A DNA stretch of 64,000 bases, taken from positions 62,001-126,000 of IMG/VR virus record IMGVR_UViG_3300023199_000204; one strand, 5' to 3'. Made by a program: the position numbers and the translations under genes. The DNA comes from a virus. A model generated the notes under the pieces. The model worked only from the letters and a program-made list of their open reading frames with translations, was not told the DNA's origin and did not search any database. Below, piece by piece: positions 9,154 through 20,208 of the stretch. Position 1 is the stretch's first letter. Each line of letters begins with the position of its first letter.

Positions 9154-12100
9154 TGGCAAATAATATTAGAATCAATGGTGTAAATGTAAAAAGTTCTGTA
9201 AAAATAGAGGTTACTTTTACACACGGAATTGGTTCAATTTCAATTGAAAATATTTCAATAGAAGGCATAGGCGGCGATCCTAACGCCACCATTTTGTCTA
9301 TAGAAATTAATAGTAACGCATTAACTATAAATACTAGACCAATATTGCCAAGAGGTTATTATAAATTAACATTAAGCTCAACTTCCTCTTCAATGATTGA
9401 AGGTGCTAGGGGCGAGTCATTTTTGGTTGATGGGGCGACAAATGTATATTATTTTACTGGTCCGGAAGATGACAATCCGATCAGAGATAATATACTAAGT
9501 GATGTTCCTGGGGTTTATGATACGGACCCAGGGGGATTGCTTTTTGATTCTATAGATGCTAGTGCTAGTGAGATACAAACTTCAAATAATAGAACTGGTG
9601 AAGTTCGCTCCGCTAATTATGTTTCTGTTACTGTTGAGGATGAATTAAAAACAAGAGGAGCAGGTCCTTTTGATAGATTCGCTAATGAAGGAGTTTATGA
9701 AATAATACGAGTTGGTTCAGTGGAAACTGGAACAACTGATTCCGCAGAAATTTCATTTTTAGAGTTTCCTTCAGATCCGGTAAGCTTACAGCAAGCTTCT
9801 ATCACTGATGAAGAGGTTTCAAATGTTTCTAATGATTCCAATAGTTTTGTAGGTTTGTTAATTACATTGGCAAATAAACCAATAATAAAAGTTTCTTCTA
9901 TAGTATTAACAAGGGGAAACACTGACTATGAATATAATATTTCTCAATATAAATATGGAATTCTTGAAAATAAATATGATTCAAATAACTCATATCCTGC
10001 CCTAGATATTGAAGAAAATCAAATTAGATTAAGCACTTCCGCAGTGGGTTCGTCTTTTCCATTGCCACAAGGGAGTGATGTTATAACTGTTAGCTATTTA
10101 TATAAAAAGGTAGGTAGAGATGTTGGAGATGACTCAGTTTCTGTAACAACTCTAACTAATATTGTAAGAGAATCTGTTCCAGCCGTATCTACTTCCTTCT
10201 TTTTACAAAACGCACCAATAGTTGATGAAAGCAATTCAATTCCTACAACTGGAGGGGTGTTATTTTTAGACCCACTTGTTAATTTTGACCCAGATGAAAA
10301 TCACCCTTCATTTGTAAATGAGATTCCTTTTAGCATATCTAGTTTCCCCAGTAGTGTTGGCGAATATACTGTAAATTATAAAACTGGACAAGTTATTGTG
10401 TTTGGCTCAAATGGCAGTGGCTTTGATGGAACAACAACAATTCCACCTGTAGCAACATATACCTATAGACAAACTTATCAGTCGGGCCTTGATTATACTT
10501 TTTCTGCCAGTCTAAATGAAGTTGCTTCTCTTCCGGGCAGAGATTTAAGAGGAGGCCCGGGAACAATATCTTTTGAATATGAAGATGCTTTTACCGAGGG
10601 AACAGATTTTAGCTTCCTGTCTCACGTAGAAGTAATAGATGAAAGAGTAGAAAATAGATTAATTGAAACAATCGGAGTAAAAACTGAAAACAACTTTGTA
10701 AACGAAGTTTTCAGAATTTATAATGAAACTACTGGAGAGATATATTTTCCTAGTAGGGTTAGTGGAAACGAAGTTTACTTCTCTGCTTCAAATCCTCCTA
10801 GATTGAATAATATAACTATGGAGGCGGCAGTTTTTACAACATCAATTCAATCTCAAATTATTGTTACAGACACCTTATCCGTTACTGGGAAATCATTTGT
10901 TGTTTTTAGAATTGAGTTAGAGAATACTAAGATAGCATCAGCAACTAGTGATTTTATAGGTGCTAGTTTTAATAGCTCATTAATTCTTTCAGATGCTGAT
11001 ACTTTTGTATCTGAAAGATATTATGATTCAGGTGATTCACTAGATGATAATTTAATTCGGCTACAGTCTGTCGGAGATTATATGGTTGATTACTCATCTG
11101 GCCTAGTATATGTAGCAGTCAATTCTGGATCGGGGACAGATATTGGCGATGCCACATATAAATATGGAGAAGTATCTACTAGAAATAACCATATAGTTAG
11201 AGTCAATGACCTATATAGAAGTGCTGGAGTTAATACAGACCATAGTAAAATATTTACCATTGGAGCGATTTCTGATTCATCTATAGGAATATCTAATTTA
11301 AACGAAATTGGAGAAAGAACTTATGATGGCTCTGTTTTAATTGTAGATAATAATGGAACAAATGATACTATCACCGTAGATAATGATATATTTAAACTTC
11401 GTTCAATATTCCAAGTAACAGATTTACAAACAGAGTTAATACCTATAAACTTTGCTACTAGGGCAGTAGTATCTTCTTCAAACCCAAATGTAATTACATT
11501 AAGTTCCTTAGGAGTTCCTGTAGAGGATACTTATTTAACAGTTGCCTTGTCTGGTACTAGAAAATATATCACCTGCGATAGAATACAGAGCCTGTTTGAT
11601 TCTGGTTTAGCCCAGGTAGTTTCGGCAACTTCAGTTATAGATTCATACAGTATGGTAAATTATTTTTCTCAAGGAAGCGATGGATATATATCTGCTGTAG
11701 AGAATAGGGTTTATCTTCCCTCTTCTACTGGGGCATTACCAGGGGATATTGTTAATGTAATTTATAATGCTAAGCTAAATGCTGGAGCGGCAGTTTTGGT
11801 TGATTATAGTATAGGTGATATATTTGTAGATTACACGTATACTCCTGATGAGATACTTATAAGCTATGAATATGGAGATAATGTTCTTGACTGGAGTATT
11901 TCAAATTCTGTTGCGGAAGGAGAAGAATATTTTGTTAGTTACAAATATGGAGCTTTGAGAAATTCTTTAAGAGATAATTTTGGTATATTAAGCAGTGTTT
12001 CTGAGATATTAACTATTCCAGAAGAACTTGACAGAGAAACATATAGAAATGCCATTACTGGAACTCTTCAATCTTTTCCTAAAGGTCCTACGATCCCTTC

Positions 12101-15100
12101 TATTGAGCAATTAGCAGAAGCTTTTACTCAAATAATTCCTAACATTACTGAAGAATTTTATCAAGAGCTGATATTAGGAAGAGATAAGCTATATCTGTCT
12201 GAAATGAAGTTAGAGGCAAATAGTGATGATGAGCTACCTACATTCTCTCCAGGGAAATTTGGTAATGGATTATTGCTTGACAAATCTGGACAAACAGCTT
12301 CACTTCCAGCCAACTCGAATATAAGCTTAAGAGAAGGTACTTGGGAGGCATTTGTAACAAATAATTGGGATGGTATTGAAAATGATGCTACATTGACATT
12401 TAATCCACTATTTGAAGGTTATGGAGATACTAGCAAAGTATTTATTGGATCTAATAGTTTAAACCCTACCGAAATACCTTTTACATTAAATAAAGACGAC
12501 GTAAGTTCTTTAGGTAGGCCAAATCTTCTACATCAAGAAATAGGCCATTTTATTTGGTATGATACTAGTTCAAAAAAATGGAGAGTTAGGGTAAGGGCTC
12601 CAATTTCAGAGGAGAGATTATTTTCTGGAACAATTGGGACTAGTGGTGAGTTTAACAATGTTAAGATAGCAACAACTGCTGATGGATATGATGGGTATGA
12701 GGGATATGAGGTAAATGAAATAAATGATGTAATTAGATCAACAGATGCGTCAGTCAAATATGCTTTTATTGTTGATTCATATGATTCCATAAATATGGCA
12801 TTTGACAGCTATGATTCATATTCTGGCGGTGGCCTTGCTGGATTTGATGGCATCGATTTTACGTCAGATAATTTACATTACTTGCTTGATGTTGCTGACA
12901 ATCCAACTAAAAATAGATTGAGCTTGTATAAGGATGGAAGGGGATTTTTAAGATTTAGAGTATATGATAACAATAGCAGAATAAAACAAGTAAGTTATAA
13001 TGTAAATTCTTGGGAAAAATCAGATACTCATCACGTTGGAATTTCTTGGAAAATGAACACTTCGGAAATGCAGGATGAAATTCATCTTTTTGTTGATGGA
13101 GAAGAGGCTCCAAATACATATAAGTATGGAGGATATTTAACTCCAGACGACGGCACAAATTTTATGGACCCTGCTTCTGAAATTTTAGCTTCTTCTACTA
13201 CTGTCCCTACAATAGGTGGATTTGATTTACAAACAACTCTGGGCTCAAGTGTTGTTTCATCTAATAGTTCAATATTTACTTCTGAATTAATAGGAGCTAG
13301 ATTCTTAATTTTAGATGATACGGATGATGGAGACGCTACCCAGGAATCTCCTTATGTATTCATTAAAAATGTTTTATCTCCAACTGAATTATCATTAGAG
13401 ATTGGACCAGTGGGGTCTGCTATTGACTATAATGCTCAAGCAACTCTATCTAATGTTAAATTTTCAGCAAATCCTCTTGATGTTGAAATGAGATTAGACC
13501 CATCAGTTGAGTTAATAAAACTTTTTTCAATAGATTCGTATGGGGAAGAGACAGAGCTATATTCACAAAACACAAATACTCCAGATTATGAATTTTATGA
13601 AGACGGGTATAAAGAAAAAGTTAATGTTTATGATGGCGTGGGAATTAATGACCAATTAATATTGAGATCTTACGGTTTATCTTCAGCTAGAGTTAGGCAG
13701 CAAGCATATATATGGGCAGACAAAACAACAAATATTTTAAGAACTATAGTTCCTAGCCCTACTTCAGTTGATAAGGTTTTCATAACTTCTATAATTTCAC
13801 AACCTACTCAAATTAGTGTAGGAGATTTTGCCCTAGTGGCAATGGTTGTTGGTGTAGATATAGTTCCAGTTTTAGTGGGCAGTGTAGATTTTTGCCAACC
13901 ATCTAACGAAACAACTGGAAGAACTTTAAAGGCAATGATATCAGGAAGTAATTTTGATTTTAATGGAGTAAATCAGGTTTCGATTATTGGAAATACAACT
14001 GATGGGTATGGGTCAGAGACTTTAGTTTTTAATGAAGTTGGTTCTTTAGTTACTTCTAGATTCTTTACAACAATAACTGATATAATTGTAAGCCTGACCC
14101 CTTCAGACCCAACTGAATCTGTTGGTTCTGTAGAGATAAGGGAGGCTCTTCCATTAACAATTTCTGAAAATGGGGGCGATGCCGCAGAAGTTCATTTGTC
14201 AGTACAACAGCAATACGGATTAGATGGATATACTACAATAGGAACAGGAAGATTAACTGACGGATATTCTAGATTTGGAGAAGAAGATATTGGGAAAACA
14301 ATTAATATTGTTTCTCCGGCGAGCATTGCTGGTCCATACTATATAGATGATGTTTTATTAGATCCATCTGGTGTTGTCAAAGATTCAAATACAGTTGTCT
14401 TAGACACTACTTGGTCAGACGCTTATACTAGTGTTGAATGGAATATGATTTCAACAAGCTATGGAGACAGTGGCTTTGCTAATGGATTAATAACTTTGGA
14501 AACAGCTGACAGTGGAGGAGATCCATTTTTGTTACGAAGTTGCTGGTATGAAGTTGATTTCCCTACATATTTAACTATTCCGTGGAATACTACACCAGAC
14601 AGGTTGTATGTTGGTTCAGATTATTTAGGAGAAAATCAAGCTAAAGCTGTTATTGATGAAATGAGAATTTTAAATGAGCTATCTTTAAGTACTGGTAGAG
14701 GAGAATCTGCTCCAAGCTCTGGAAGGTCTATTACAACTGATGCTCAAGTTGTTCAAGAATATACAGAGTCTATTAACACTCTAGGCTTATTTCACTTCAA
14801 TGATTCTGTTGAAAATTCTGCTAATTTTTATTCCAAATATGATCGCTCATTTAGACAAAGTGAAAATAGTGTTAATTTAAACTTTGGGCAGTCAATTGTA
14901 TTTAATATTAATAAACCACTAATAGTTGATAATGCTTCAATTTTTCAAAATAACGAGGGCACTATTGAATTTTGGATTAGCCCAATATTAGATACATATA
15001 ATGATCCAACTAGAAGATATTATATAGATTTAAGTCCAGAAGTTACGGCGACAGCCACTGTTATATCAAATCTTACAATTTCTTTACCAGTTAGGGCAAG

Positions 15101-15989
15101 AAGTATTAGTTCTGTAACAATTCCAAACAGTAATACTAATTATTTTATAGGAGGTGGCCTGTCAAATAATGGTCAAGCAATAACTTTAGGTCAGGCTTTG
15201 CCCTCTACATTAGTAACTGCTACAGTAACATATGTTCCTATTGCTAATCAAGGAGATAGATTTAGTATATATAAAGATGAAGTTGGTAATTTAGTATTAT
15301 ATGTTAGTGCTTCTGGAACAGATTATCAAATTAGAACTCCGATCCATTGGAAGAAAAATACTTGGCACAGAGTTTTTGCTGGTTGGAACTTAAACAATTC
15401 TGATAATCAAGACACTCTTCATTTTCTCGTTGATGGTGATGAAGGTGGAATTATTAGATATGGAACTGGACTTTTATATGGAGCGGGAAATCTATATGGT
15501 CAGCCAACTGTATGGGGTTCCGCTACTTTAGGAACAATAGCTTCGAGAAACATCCTATCTGATATTAATTTAACTGATACTTTTAACAAAATTAATATAG
15601 GGGCAGATTTTTCTGGGGACCTAACTGCTTTGGCACGAATGGATAATTTAAGAATATCGAGTGCCTTAAGAGATATAACATATCTTGGAGGGACTGGTCC
15701 TGGACAATTAATAGGTAAAGATTTACTTTATACTAGCAATGTAAATGCTGCTCTTCCAGTAGTTGAGGATGCTTTTACTAGATTATTATTAAACTTTGAT
15801 ACTACAGAGGAAGAAGTTGAATATTTAGCAAAAATTAGAAATTCTTCTAGTGGGATTTTTGATTTTTATGTAGAGGTAATAGATACTTTTGACTTAGCAG
15901 ATACTGATTTAATCCATAGCATAATAACTGCTTTATATAATAGAATAAAACCAGCTCATACAAGGGCATTTGTGAGCTTTACTGAATAG
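9153..15989 (+). CDS. Giant LamG-domain tail protein with tail-protein-I-like C-terminus
   Basis: 2278 residues, starting in a TAATG overlap with the J-like gene. The N-terminal thousand residues are repeated beta-rich segments (several 'YKYG' and 'VDYSSG' type units). Two concanavalin/LamG-like modules are visible. One spans residues about 1034-1320 (GTWEAFVTNNWDG, then HHVGISWKMNTSEMQDEIHLF). The other spans 1909-2100 (GTIEFWISPI, then WHRVFAGWNLNNSDNQDTLHF). The last 70 residues end DLIHSIITALYNRIKPAHTR, resembling the closing segment of P2 gpI-type tail proteins ('KPAH'). Position immediately after J fits gpI. The LamG modules suggest carbohydrate or surface binding. Domain calls are by eye. 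Confidence 0.7.
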   Translation: MANNIRINGVNVKSSVKIEVTFTHGIGSISIENISIEGIGGDPNATILSIEINSNALTINTRPILPRGYYKLTLSSTSSSMIEGARGESFLVDGATNVYYFTGPEDDNPIRDNILSDVPGVYDTDPGGLLFDSIDASASEIQTSNNRTGEVRSANYVSVTVEDELKTRGAGPFDRFANEGVYEIIRVGSVETGTTDSAEISFLEFPSDPVSLQQASITDEEVSNVSNDSNSFVGLLITLANKPIIKVSSIVLTRGNTDYEYNISQYKYGILENKYDSNNSYPALDIEENQIRLSTSAVGSSFPLPQGSDVITVSYLYKKVGRDVGDDSVSVTTLTNIVRESVPAVSTSFFLQNAPIVDESNSIPTTGGVLFLDPLVNFDPDENHPSFVNEIPFSISSFPSSVGEYTVNYKTGQVIVFGSNGSGFDGTTTIPPVATYTYRQTYQSGLDYTFSASLNEVASLPGRDLRGGPGTISFEYEDAFTEGTDFSFLSHVEVIDERVENRLIETIGVKTENNFVNEVFRIYNETTGEIYFPSRVSGNEVYFSASNPPRLNNITMEAAVFTTSIQSQIIVTDTLSVTGKSFVVFRIELENTKIASATSDFIGASFNSSLILSDADTFVSERYYDSGDSLDDNLIRLQSVGDYMVDYSSGLVYVAVNSGSGTDIGDATYKYGEVSTRNNHIVRVNDLYRSAGVNTDHSKIFTIGAISDSSIGISNLNEIGERTYDGSVLIVDNNGTNDTITVDNDIFKLRSIFQVTDLQTELIPINFATRAVVSSSNPNVITLSSLGVPVEDTYLTVALSGTRKYITCDRIQSLFDSGLAQVVSATSVIDSYSMVNYFSQGSDGYISAVENRVYLPSSTGALPGDIVNVIYNAKLNAGAAVLVDYSIGDIFVDYTYTPDEILISYEYGDNVLDWSISNSVAEGEEYFVSYKYGALRNSLRDNFGILSSVSEILTIPEELDRETYRNAITGTLQSFPKGPTIPSIEQLAEAFTQIIPNITEEFYQELILGRDKLYLSEMKLEANSDDELPTFSPGKFGNGLLLDKSGQTASLPANSNISLREGTWEAFVTNNWDGIENDATLTFNPLFEGYGDTSKVFIGSNSLNPTEIPFTLNKDDVSSLGRPNLLHQEIGHFIWYDTSSKKWRVRVRAPISEERLFSGTIGTSGEFNNVKIATTADGYDGYEGYEVNEINDVIRSTDASVKYAFIVDSYDSINMAFDSYDSYSGGGLAGFDGIDFTSDNLHYLLDVADNPTKNRLSLYKDGRGFLRFRVYDNNSRIKQVSYNVNSWEKSDTHHVGISWKMNTSEMQDEIHLFVDGEEAPNTYKYGGYLTPDDGTNFMDPASEILASSTTVPTIGGFDLQTTLGSSVVSSNSSIFTSELIGARFLILDDTDDGDATQESPYVFIKNVLSPTELSLEIGPVGSAIDYNAQATLSNVKFSANPLDVEMRLDPSVELIKLFSIDSYGEETELYSQNTNTPDYEFYEDGYKEKVNVYDGVGINDQLILRSYGLSSARVRQQAYIWADKTTNILRTIVPSPTSVDKVFITSIISQPTQISVGDFALVAMVVGVDIVPVLVGSVDFCQPSNETTGRTLKAMISGSNFDFNGVNQVSIIGNTTDGYGSETLVFNEVGSLVTSRFFTTITDIIVSLTPSDPTESVGSVEIREALPLTISENGGDAAEVHLSVQQQYGLDGYTTIGTGRLTDGYSRFGEEDIGKTINIVSPASIAGPYYIDDVLLDPSGVVKDSNTVVLDTTWSDAYTSVEWNMISTSYGDSGFANGLITLETADSGGDPFLLRSCWYEVDFPTYLTIPWNTTPDRLYVGSDYLGENQAKAVIDEMRILNELSLSTGRGESAPSSGRSITTDAQVVQEYTESINTLGLFHFNDSVENSANFYSKYDRSFRQSENSVNLNFGQSIVFNINKPLIVDNASIFQNNEGTIEFWISPILDTYNDPTRRYYIDLSPEVTATATVISNLTISLPVRARSISSVTIPNSNTNYFIGGGLSNNGQAITLGQALPSTLVTATVTYVPIANQGDRFSIYKDEVGNLVLYVSASGTDYQIRTPIHWKKNTWHRVFAGWNLNNSDNQDTLHFLVDGDEGGIIRYGTGLLYGAGNLYGQPTVWGSATLGTIASRNILSDINLTDTFNKINIGADFSGDLTALARMDNLRISSALRDITYLGGTGPGQLIGKDLLYTSNVNAALPVVEDAFTRLLLNFDTTEEEVEYLAKIRNSSSGIFDFYVEVIDTFDLADTDLIHSIITALYNRIKPAHTRAFVSFTE

Positions 15990-16002
15990 GAGGAGATAGA
16001 TT

Positions 16003-18816
16003 ATGGCTACTACTAAAAGGTTGCCGGTAGGAATAGGATTCGTTAATTGGCACGATGGGCAGCGTATAATAGAAGAAGATGTTGAAGCTGATCAAAATAG
16101 AAACACCAGCATAGACGCCGCCAATGTTGCCAATTTTATGGGAAGTGGAATTTTACGTTCTGATAGTGAACCTATCGTCATATTAGATACAAATTCTTTA
16201 AACGACACTCAAGAAGCACTATTTGATAGCTATGCTTTTGATGGACAAGATGTATATATAGGCAGTGTTAATGATGTTAGTGATTCTATCAAAGGAGTTC
16301 AACTTTCTGTAACACTATCTGATGTTGATTTATCTGGTTCTGAAACCACTAGAGTTTGTATAATAGGTGATACATTTGGGGATAGTTTGATATTTGATGC
16401 TCTTACATTTGAAGAAAATGGAACTCAGGTAACTAGGGGTAGGTACAAATCTATTCGTGGAATATTGTTTCAAGACTTTTTTGGAAATTTAAGAGGAAGT
16501 AGAAGTCCTGCGGCAGACGACGGGTATAATAAAACTGGCAGGTGTATAATAAGGGAGGTTGAAGCATTAGAGTGCTCAATTGATCCAATTATTGCTTCTC
16601 AAACCAATCAACCAAATAAGTTTTTTGAAGATTTTAATCCTGCTTTAAATTCTGATACAATTACCACTATGCTAGAAACAGCTATAGGCGCAGATAAATC
16701 TATTTCTGATATGGAAATAGGAATAGAAACATTTGCTCAAAGAGAGTTGGCAGTAAATGATGTTACTAAAAAAATTGGTCAGAAATTTTTAGCTAACGGA
16801 ACAAATATTCAGAAAATTTCTGTTCTCTTATCTGTTCAGCAAGATACTGCCGCCCTGCCGGCTGATGCTTATAATTGGTCTGGAAGTATTGCTTTGACTT
16901 TACATGCCCTTCAGACAGATGTTGATTGCCCAACAGACCCTATCCCAGACAACACTGTAGCTTTTGATCCAGAGCCCGCAATAATTGGTCAAATAACACT
17001 AGATTCAGATGATATGGAAAAGCAAGGAATTGTTCTAGACGGCTACTCAAGAAAAGTAGATTTTGTATTTACTGGAACAAATCTTTCTGACCCATCTCGC
17101 ACTCCTATTGAACTAAACAGATATTATGTACTAACAATAAGTAGAACTGGAGACGCAAGTGTGGGAACTTTGCTAGTTGAAGAAGCACCACATCGTGCTG
17201 ATAATGGATATATGACTATATTTGACGGCACTAGCTGGATTAATGTAAAAACTAGTGACCTGTGGTTTAGTGTAGAGGGCGACTATATTAAAATTTCTGA
17301 TGGTGTTGCTTACGAAGATGGAGTAGGAGTTGAGGTGTTAAAAATTGCTCCTGATGCTACAAACACAGAAGCACCGTATATAGAAGGTCTTATTGAATTC
17401 TCAACTGTAACAAAAGATGCTTATAATTATACTCTATTAGAGTCTAGCACAGCATTTTCAGATCAGGTTGAAGATGAGAGAACTGGCGTTCCTGTTTATA
17501 CAAGAGCAACACCTTCTCCAGAATTTTCAATATTAACTCAATCAAATCTTAATACATTGCTTGAAACAGATTTAACTCCAGTTTTATTATGTAGGGTAAA
17601 AGACCAAAATCCTAGAGGAAATCCATTGTCATTGACTGGGACAACAAACTCCATAGGTTTGGCTTTGGACAATGAATTTAATATTCTAGAGCCCAATGCC
17701 GATTTACAACAGCATAATTTAGTTGGCTCTTTACTTTACCCTAATTCGTCTCTTTCAGCCAACTATAGAATAATAAAAACAACCTTGATAAGCGATGCTT
17801 ATGGAGACGTTAATGGAGATGGAGAAATTGATAGTGATGATTTAGCATTAGCTCTAGCTCTTGACGGATATGATATTACAGCTACGGCAACTCAACAGTT
17901 AATTGCTGGAGGATATATTGATTTATTAGAATTTTTGCGTGCCGATGTTAATGGAGATGGGGCTGTAAATAGCACGGATGTTGGACTAATTTCTGGATAT
18001 ATTGATGGAAGTGTGGCTTCGTTTCCAGCAGGCTCCACATTCTCTAGGTTAAAAATTGATATAGAAAATACTACGGACCCGTTAGTTTCAGGAGCAGATA
18101 TTGATGGATCAGATGCGTCCTTTATAACTGCTCCATTTTCTCCGGTAGACTGGTCAATTCAATATTGTGCTTCTTGGTTGCCTGATAGAGTAGTATTTGA
18201 AGATTTAAGGAGATTTTTACCAACAACGTTTACTGAAACTTTATCTACAGAGCATCCAGGAGGACAAAATAATTTCTATGTTCCAGGAGATTTAATTATA
18301 GATGGTTATCAATTAAATAGAGATGGAACATATTATTCTGTTGATTTGGAAGTTAATCACTTATCATTAGATGTTCCTGTAATGGACTCATATGGAAATC
18401 CAACTTTCATAGATGGTTATACCGGAATACTTCTTTTTGATACCTTTGTGGCTGAATCTTCAGGGGGGAAAACAGCCTCTGGATTTAATGCTATGAAATA
18501 TGCTGATGGAACTTATGTTCAAATTGCGGACTATACTTCAGAAAAAGTAAAAATAGCACCAGCTATTCAATCTACTGCTCATACATTTCCAGTAACTGCT
18601 GGTGGAAATATCGAAGACATTGTAGGTATGCATTATGATGTTTCCTCTTCACTAGTAACTCTTTATTTGAACAATTTATATGACGACGGATATGGAAATA
18701 TACTTCCTCCAGTAAATACAAAACTTTTAGTTACTGTATATTTGAAAAAGGCAGGATTTAGAAATGAGACGCAATTTATTACAAAAGATCAAATGAAAAC
18801 ACTTTTGAACATTTAA
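16003..18816 (+). CDS. Tail fibre/adhesin with type I dockerin-like pair
   Basis: 937 residues, preceded by AGGAGG. The N-terminus (RLPVGIGFVNWHDGQRIIEEDV) resembles the baseplate-attachment end of phage tail proteins. Most of the chain is beta-rich and Asp/Gly/Tyr-rich. At residues about 602-670 there are two calcium-loop repeats, GDVNGDGEIDSDDLALALAL and ADVNGDGAVNSTDVGLISGY. Both match the DxNxDGxxxxxD pattern followed by a helix, which defines dockerin type I modules. Dockerins normally bind cohesins on cellulosome scaffolds or cell-surface proteins. The gene follows the gpI-like protein, the usual place for fibre genes. The dockerin is seen in sequence; receptor binding is inference. Confidence 0.75.
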   Translation: MATTKRLPVGIGFVNWHDGQRIIEEDVEADQNRNTSIDAANVANFMGSGILRSDSEPIVILDTNSLNDTQEALFDSYAFDGQDVYIGSVNDVSDSIKGVQLSVTLSDVDLSGSETTRVCIIGDTFGDSLIFDALTFEENGTQVTRGRYKSIRGILFQDFFGNLRGSRSPAADDGYNKTGRCIIREVEALECSIDPIIASQTNQPNKFFEDFNPALNSDTITTMLETAIGADKSISDMEIGIETFAQRELAVNDVTKKIGQKFLANGTNIQKISVLLSVQQDTAALPADAYNWSGSIALTLHALQTDVDCPTDPIPDNTVAFDPEPAIIGQITLDSDDMEKQGIVLDGYSRKVDFVFTGTNLSDPSRTPIELNRYYVLTISRTGDASVGTLLVEEAPHRADNGYMTIFDGTSWINVKTSDLWFSVEGDYIKISDGVAYEDGVGVEVLKIAPDATNTEAPYIEGLIEFSTVTKDAYNYTLLESSTAFSDQVEDERTGVPVYTRATPSPEFSILTQSNLNTLLETDLTPVLLCRVKDQNPRGNPLSLTGTTNSIGLALDNEFNILEPNADLQQHNLVGSLLYPNSSLSANYRIIKTTLISDAYGDVNGDGEIDSDDLALALALDGYDITATATQQLIAGGYIDLLEFLRADVNGDGAVNSTDVGLISGYIDGSVASFPAGSTFSRLKIDIENTTDPLVSGADIDGSDASFITAPFSPVDWSIQYCASWLPDRVVFEDLRRFLPTTFTETLSTEHPGGQNNFYVPGDLIIDGYQLNRDGTYYSVDLEVNHLSLDVPVMDSYGNPTFIDGYTGILLFDTFVAESSGGKTASGFNAMKYADGTYVQIADYTSEKVKIAPAIQSTAHTFPVTAGGNIEDIVGMHYDVSSSLVTLYLNNLYDDGYGNILPPVNTKLLVTVYLKKAGFRNETQFITKDQMKTLLNI

Positions 18817-18828
18817 TGGAGTTTAACA

Positions 18829-20184
18829 ATGCCTAACGCACAAATTAAAATTAACGGAGGGTCAGCTGGTGTTAGTGTTGATACCATTGCTCTTGGAGCA
18901 ACTGTTAATTTATCAAATGATGATAATGATGGAGCGACATCTTGGAGATGGGAATTTATTTACAAACCTCCAACATCTTCTACAACGCTAACCACACCCA
19001 CTTCATCTACTTCAACATTTGTTGCTGACGTGGAAGGTTCTTATTTAATTCAACTTAAAGTAAATACTGTGATAAGAAGCAGAGTAATTGCGGCAGTTAA
19101 AACCATTGATAATTTAAGATTTATTGCCTCAAGTGAATCAAATGAACTGGGAGGCTGGGAAGAAACAATAAATGATAATTTTAAAAATCTTGTCTTAAAA
19201 GTAGAGGCAGGAGGAATTGGTGACGCTTATGGAAAAATTCAAGTAAGCTCAAATGATACAACTTTAGGATATTTAGAAGAAAAAGTTTTAGCAGGGCTAA
19301 ATACTTCATTTGTTGAAAATAATAACGGAAGCAATGAGAACTTAACAGTATCTACTACTGAAACTATAGGATTGCCAGAACAAGTTTCTACACCAGATAA
19401 TCTAGATAACTATGGTAATCTATATAGTTTTGATGTTGATGGATATACTGAATTATATTACTTAGACAATTATGGTAATTCTATTCAATTAACAAGTAAA
19501 GGACTAGATGCTTCTTCACAAGGCTATACTTTTATCGATGATTTTTCTGATTTTTCTATTGATTCTATGTGGAATCAAGACCCCCAATCAGGAACTATAA
19601 CTGAATATGATGGATATATTAGAATAACACACCCTGCCGCTTCATCTGAATGGACAGATGTTATACAAGAGGCTCCGAATATAAATTTCGCCATCCCTTT
19701 TCCTTCAGATTACAGTACAGTTGTTTATGTTACAGTAAATAATGCTGTAAATAACCAAGGTGCTCAGATTACAAGTTATTTAGGAGGGCAAAAAGACACT
19801 TTTACTCATCTCCAGCTTAAATATGAGTCAAGTTCTTGGCAAGTTCATGCATTAGATACTCCTGCCCATGTATTTCAAACTGTTCCAGTTGGAACTGGTG
19901 GAGCCGCAACCAACCCGATTGTTGTTGGACAAAGTTCGTGTTGGCTTCTTTTTGAAAGATACGGCAATGCCTCTATGTACGCTTATTCTTTAAATAGTTT
20001 AAATAATCCTCCTGATGTAAATAGCTGGATACAATTGGCAGCGAGAGGGAGTTTTCCTTTCCAACATTATAATAACTATATATCATTAAATGTTTTTAAC
20101 TTTAGCACTCATCCTGCCTGTAGTGCTGATTTTAGAGTTTTTAGATTTCATAATATTCGTGGACAAATTCATAAGTTTAGTTAA
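18829..20184 (+). CDS. Tail fibre protein with Ig/PKD-like N-terminus
   Basis: 451 residues. Residues 1-90 form a PKD/Ig-like beta sandwich (GATSWRWEFIYKPP, then FVADVEGSYLIQLKVN). A conserved GGWEETINDNFKNL helix follows, then a repeated tail-fibre signature at about 187-225 (LYSFDVDGYTELYYLDNYGN, then QLTSKG). The C-terminal 220 residues (FIDDFSDFSIDSMWNQDP onward) resemble a LamG/jelly-roll ligand domain. The first 225 residues are paralogous to the next gene, which lacks the C-terminal module. Likely a receptor-binding or decoration protein; the ligand is unknown. Confidence 0.65.
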   Translation: MPNAQIKINGGSAGVSVDTIALGATVNLSNDDNDGATSWRWEFIYKPPTSSTTLTTPTSSTSTFVADVEGSYLIQLKVNTVIRSRVIAAVKTIDNLRFIASSESNELGGWEETINDNFKNLVLKVEAGGIGDAYGKIQVSSNDTTLGYLEEKVLAGLNTSFVENNNGSNENLTVSTTETIGLPEQVSTPDNLDNYGNLYSFDVDGYTELYYLDNYGNSIQLTSKGLDASSQGYTFIDDFSDFSIDSMWNQDPQSGTITEYDGYIRITHPAASSEWTDVIQEAPNINFAIPFPSDYSTVVYVTVNNAVNNQGAQITSYLGGQKDTFTHLQLKYESSSWQVHALDTPAHVFQTVPVGTGGAATNPIVVGQSSCWLLFERYGNASMYAYSLNSLNNPPDVNSWIQLAARGSFPFQHYNNYISLNVFNFSTHPACSADFRVFRFHNIRGQIHKFS

Positions 20185-20208
20185 AAATAAATATCATAGG
20201 AGAATTAA

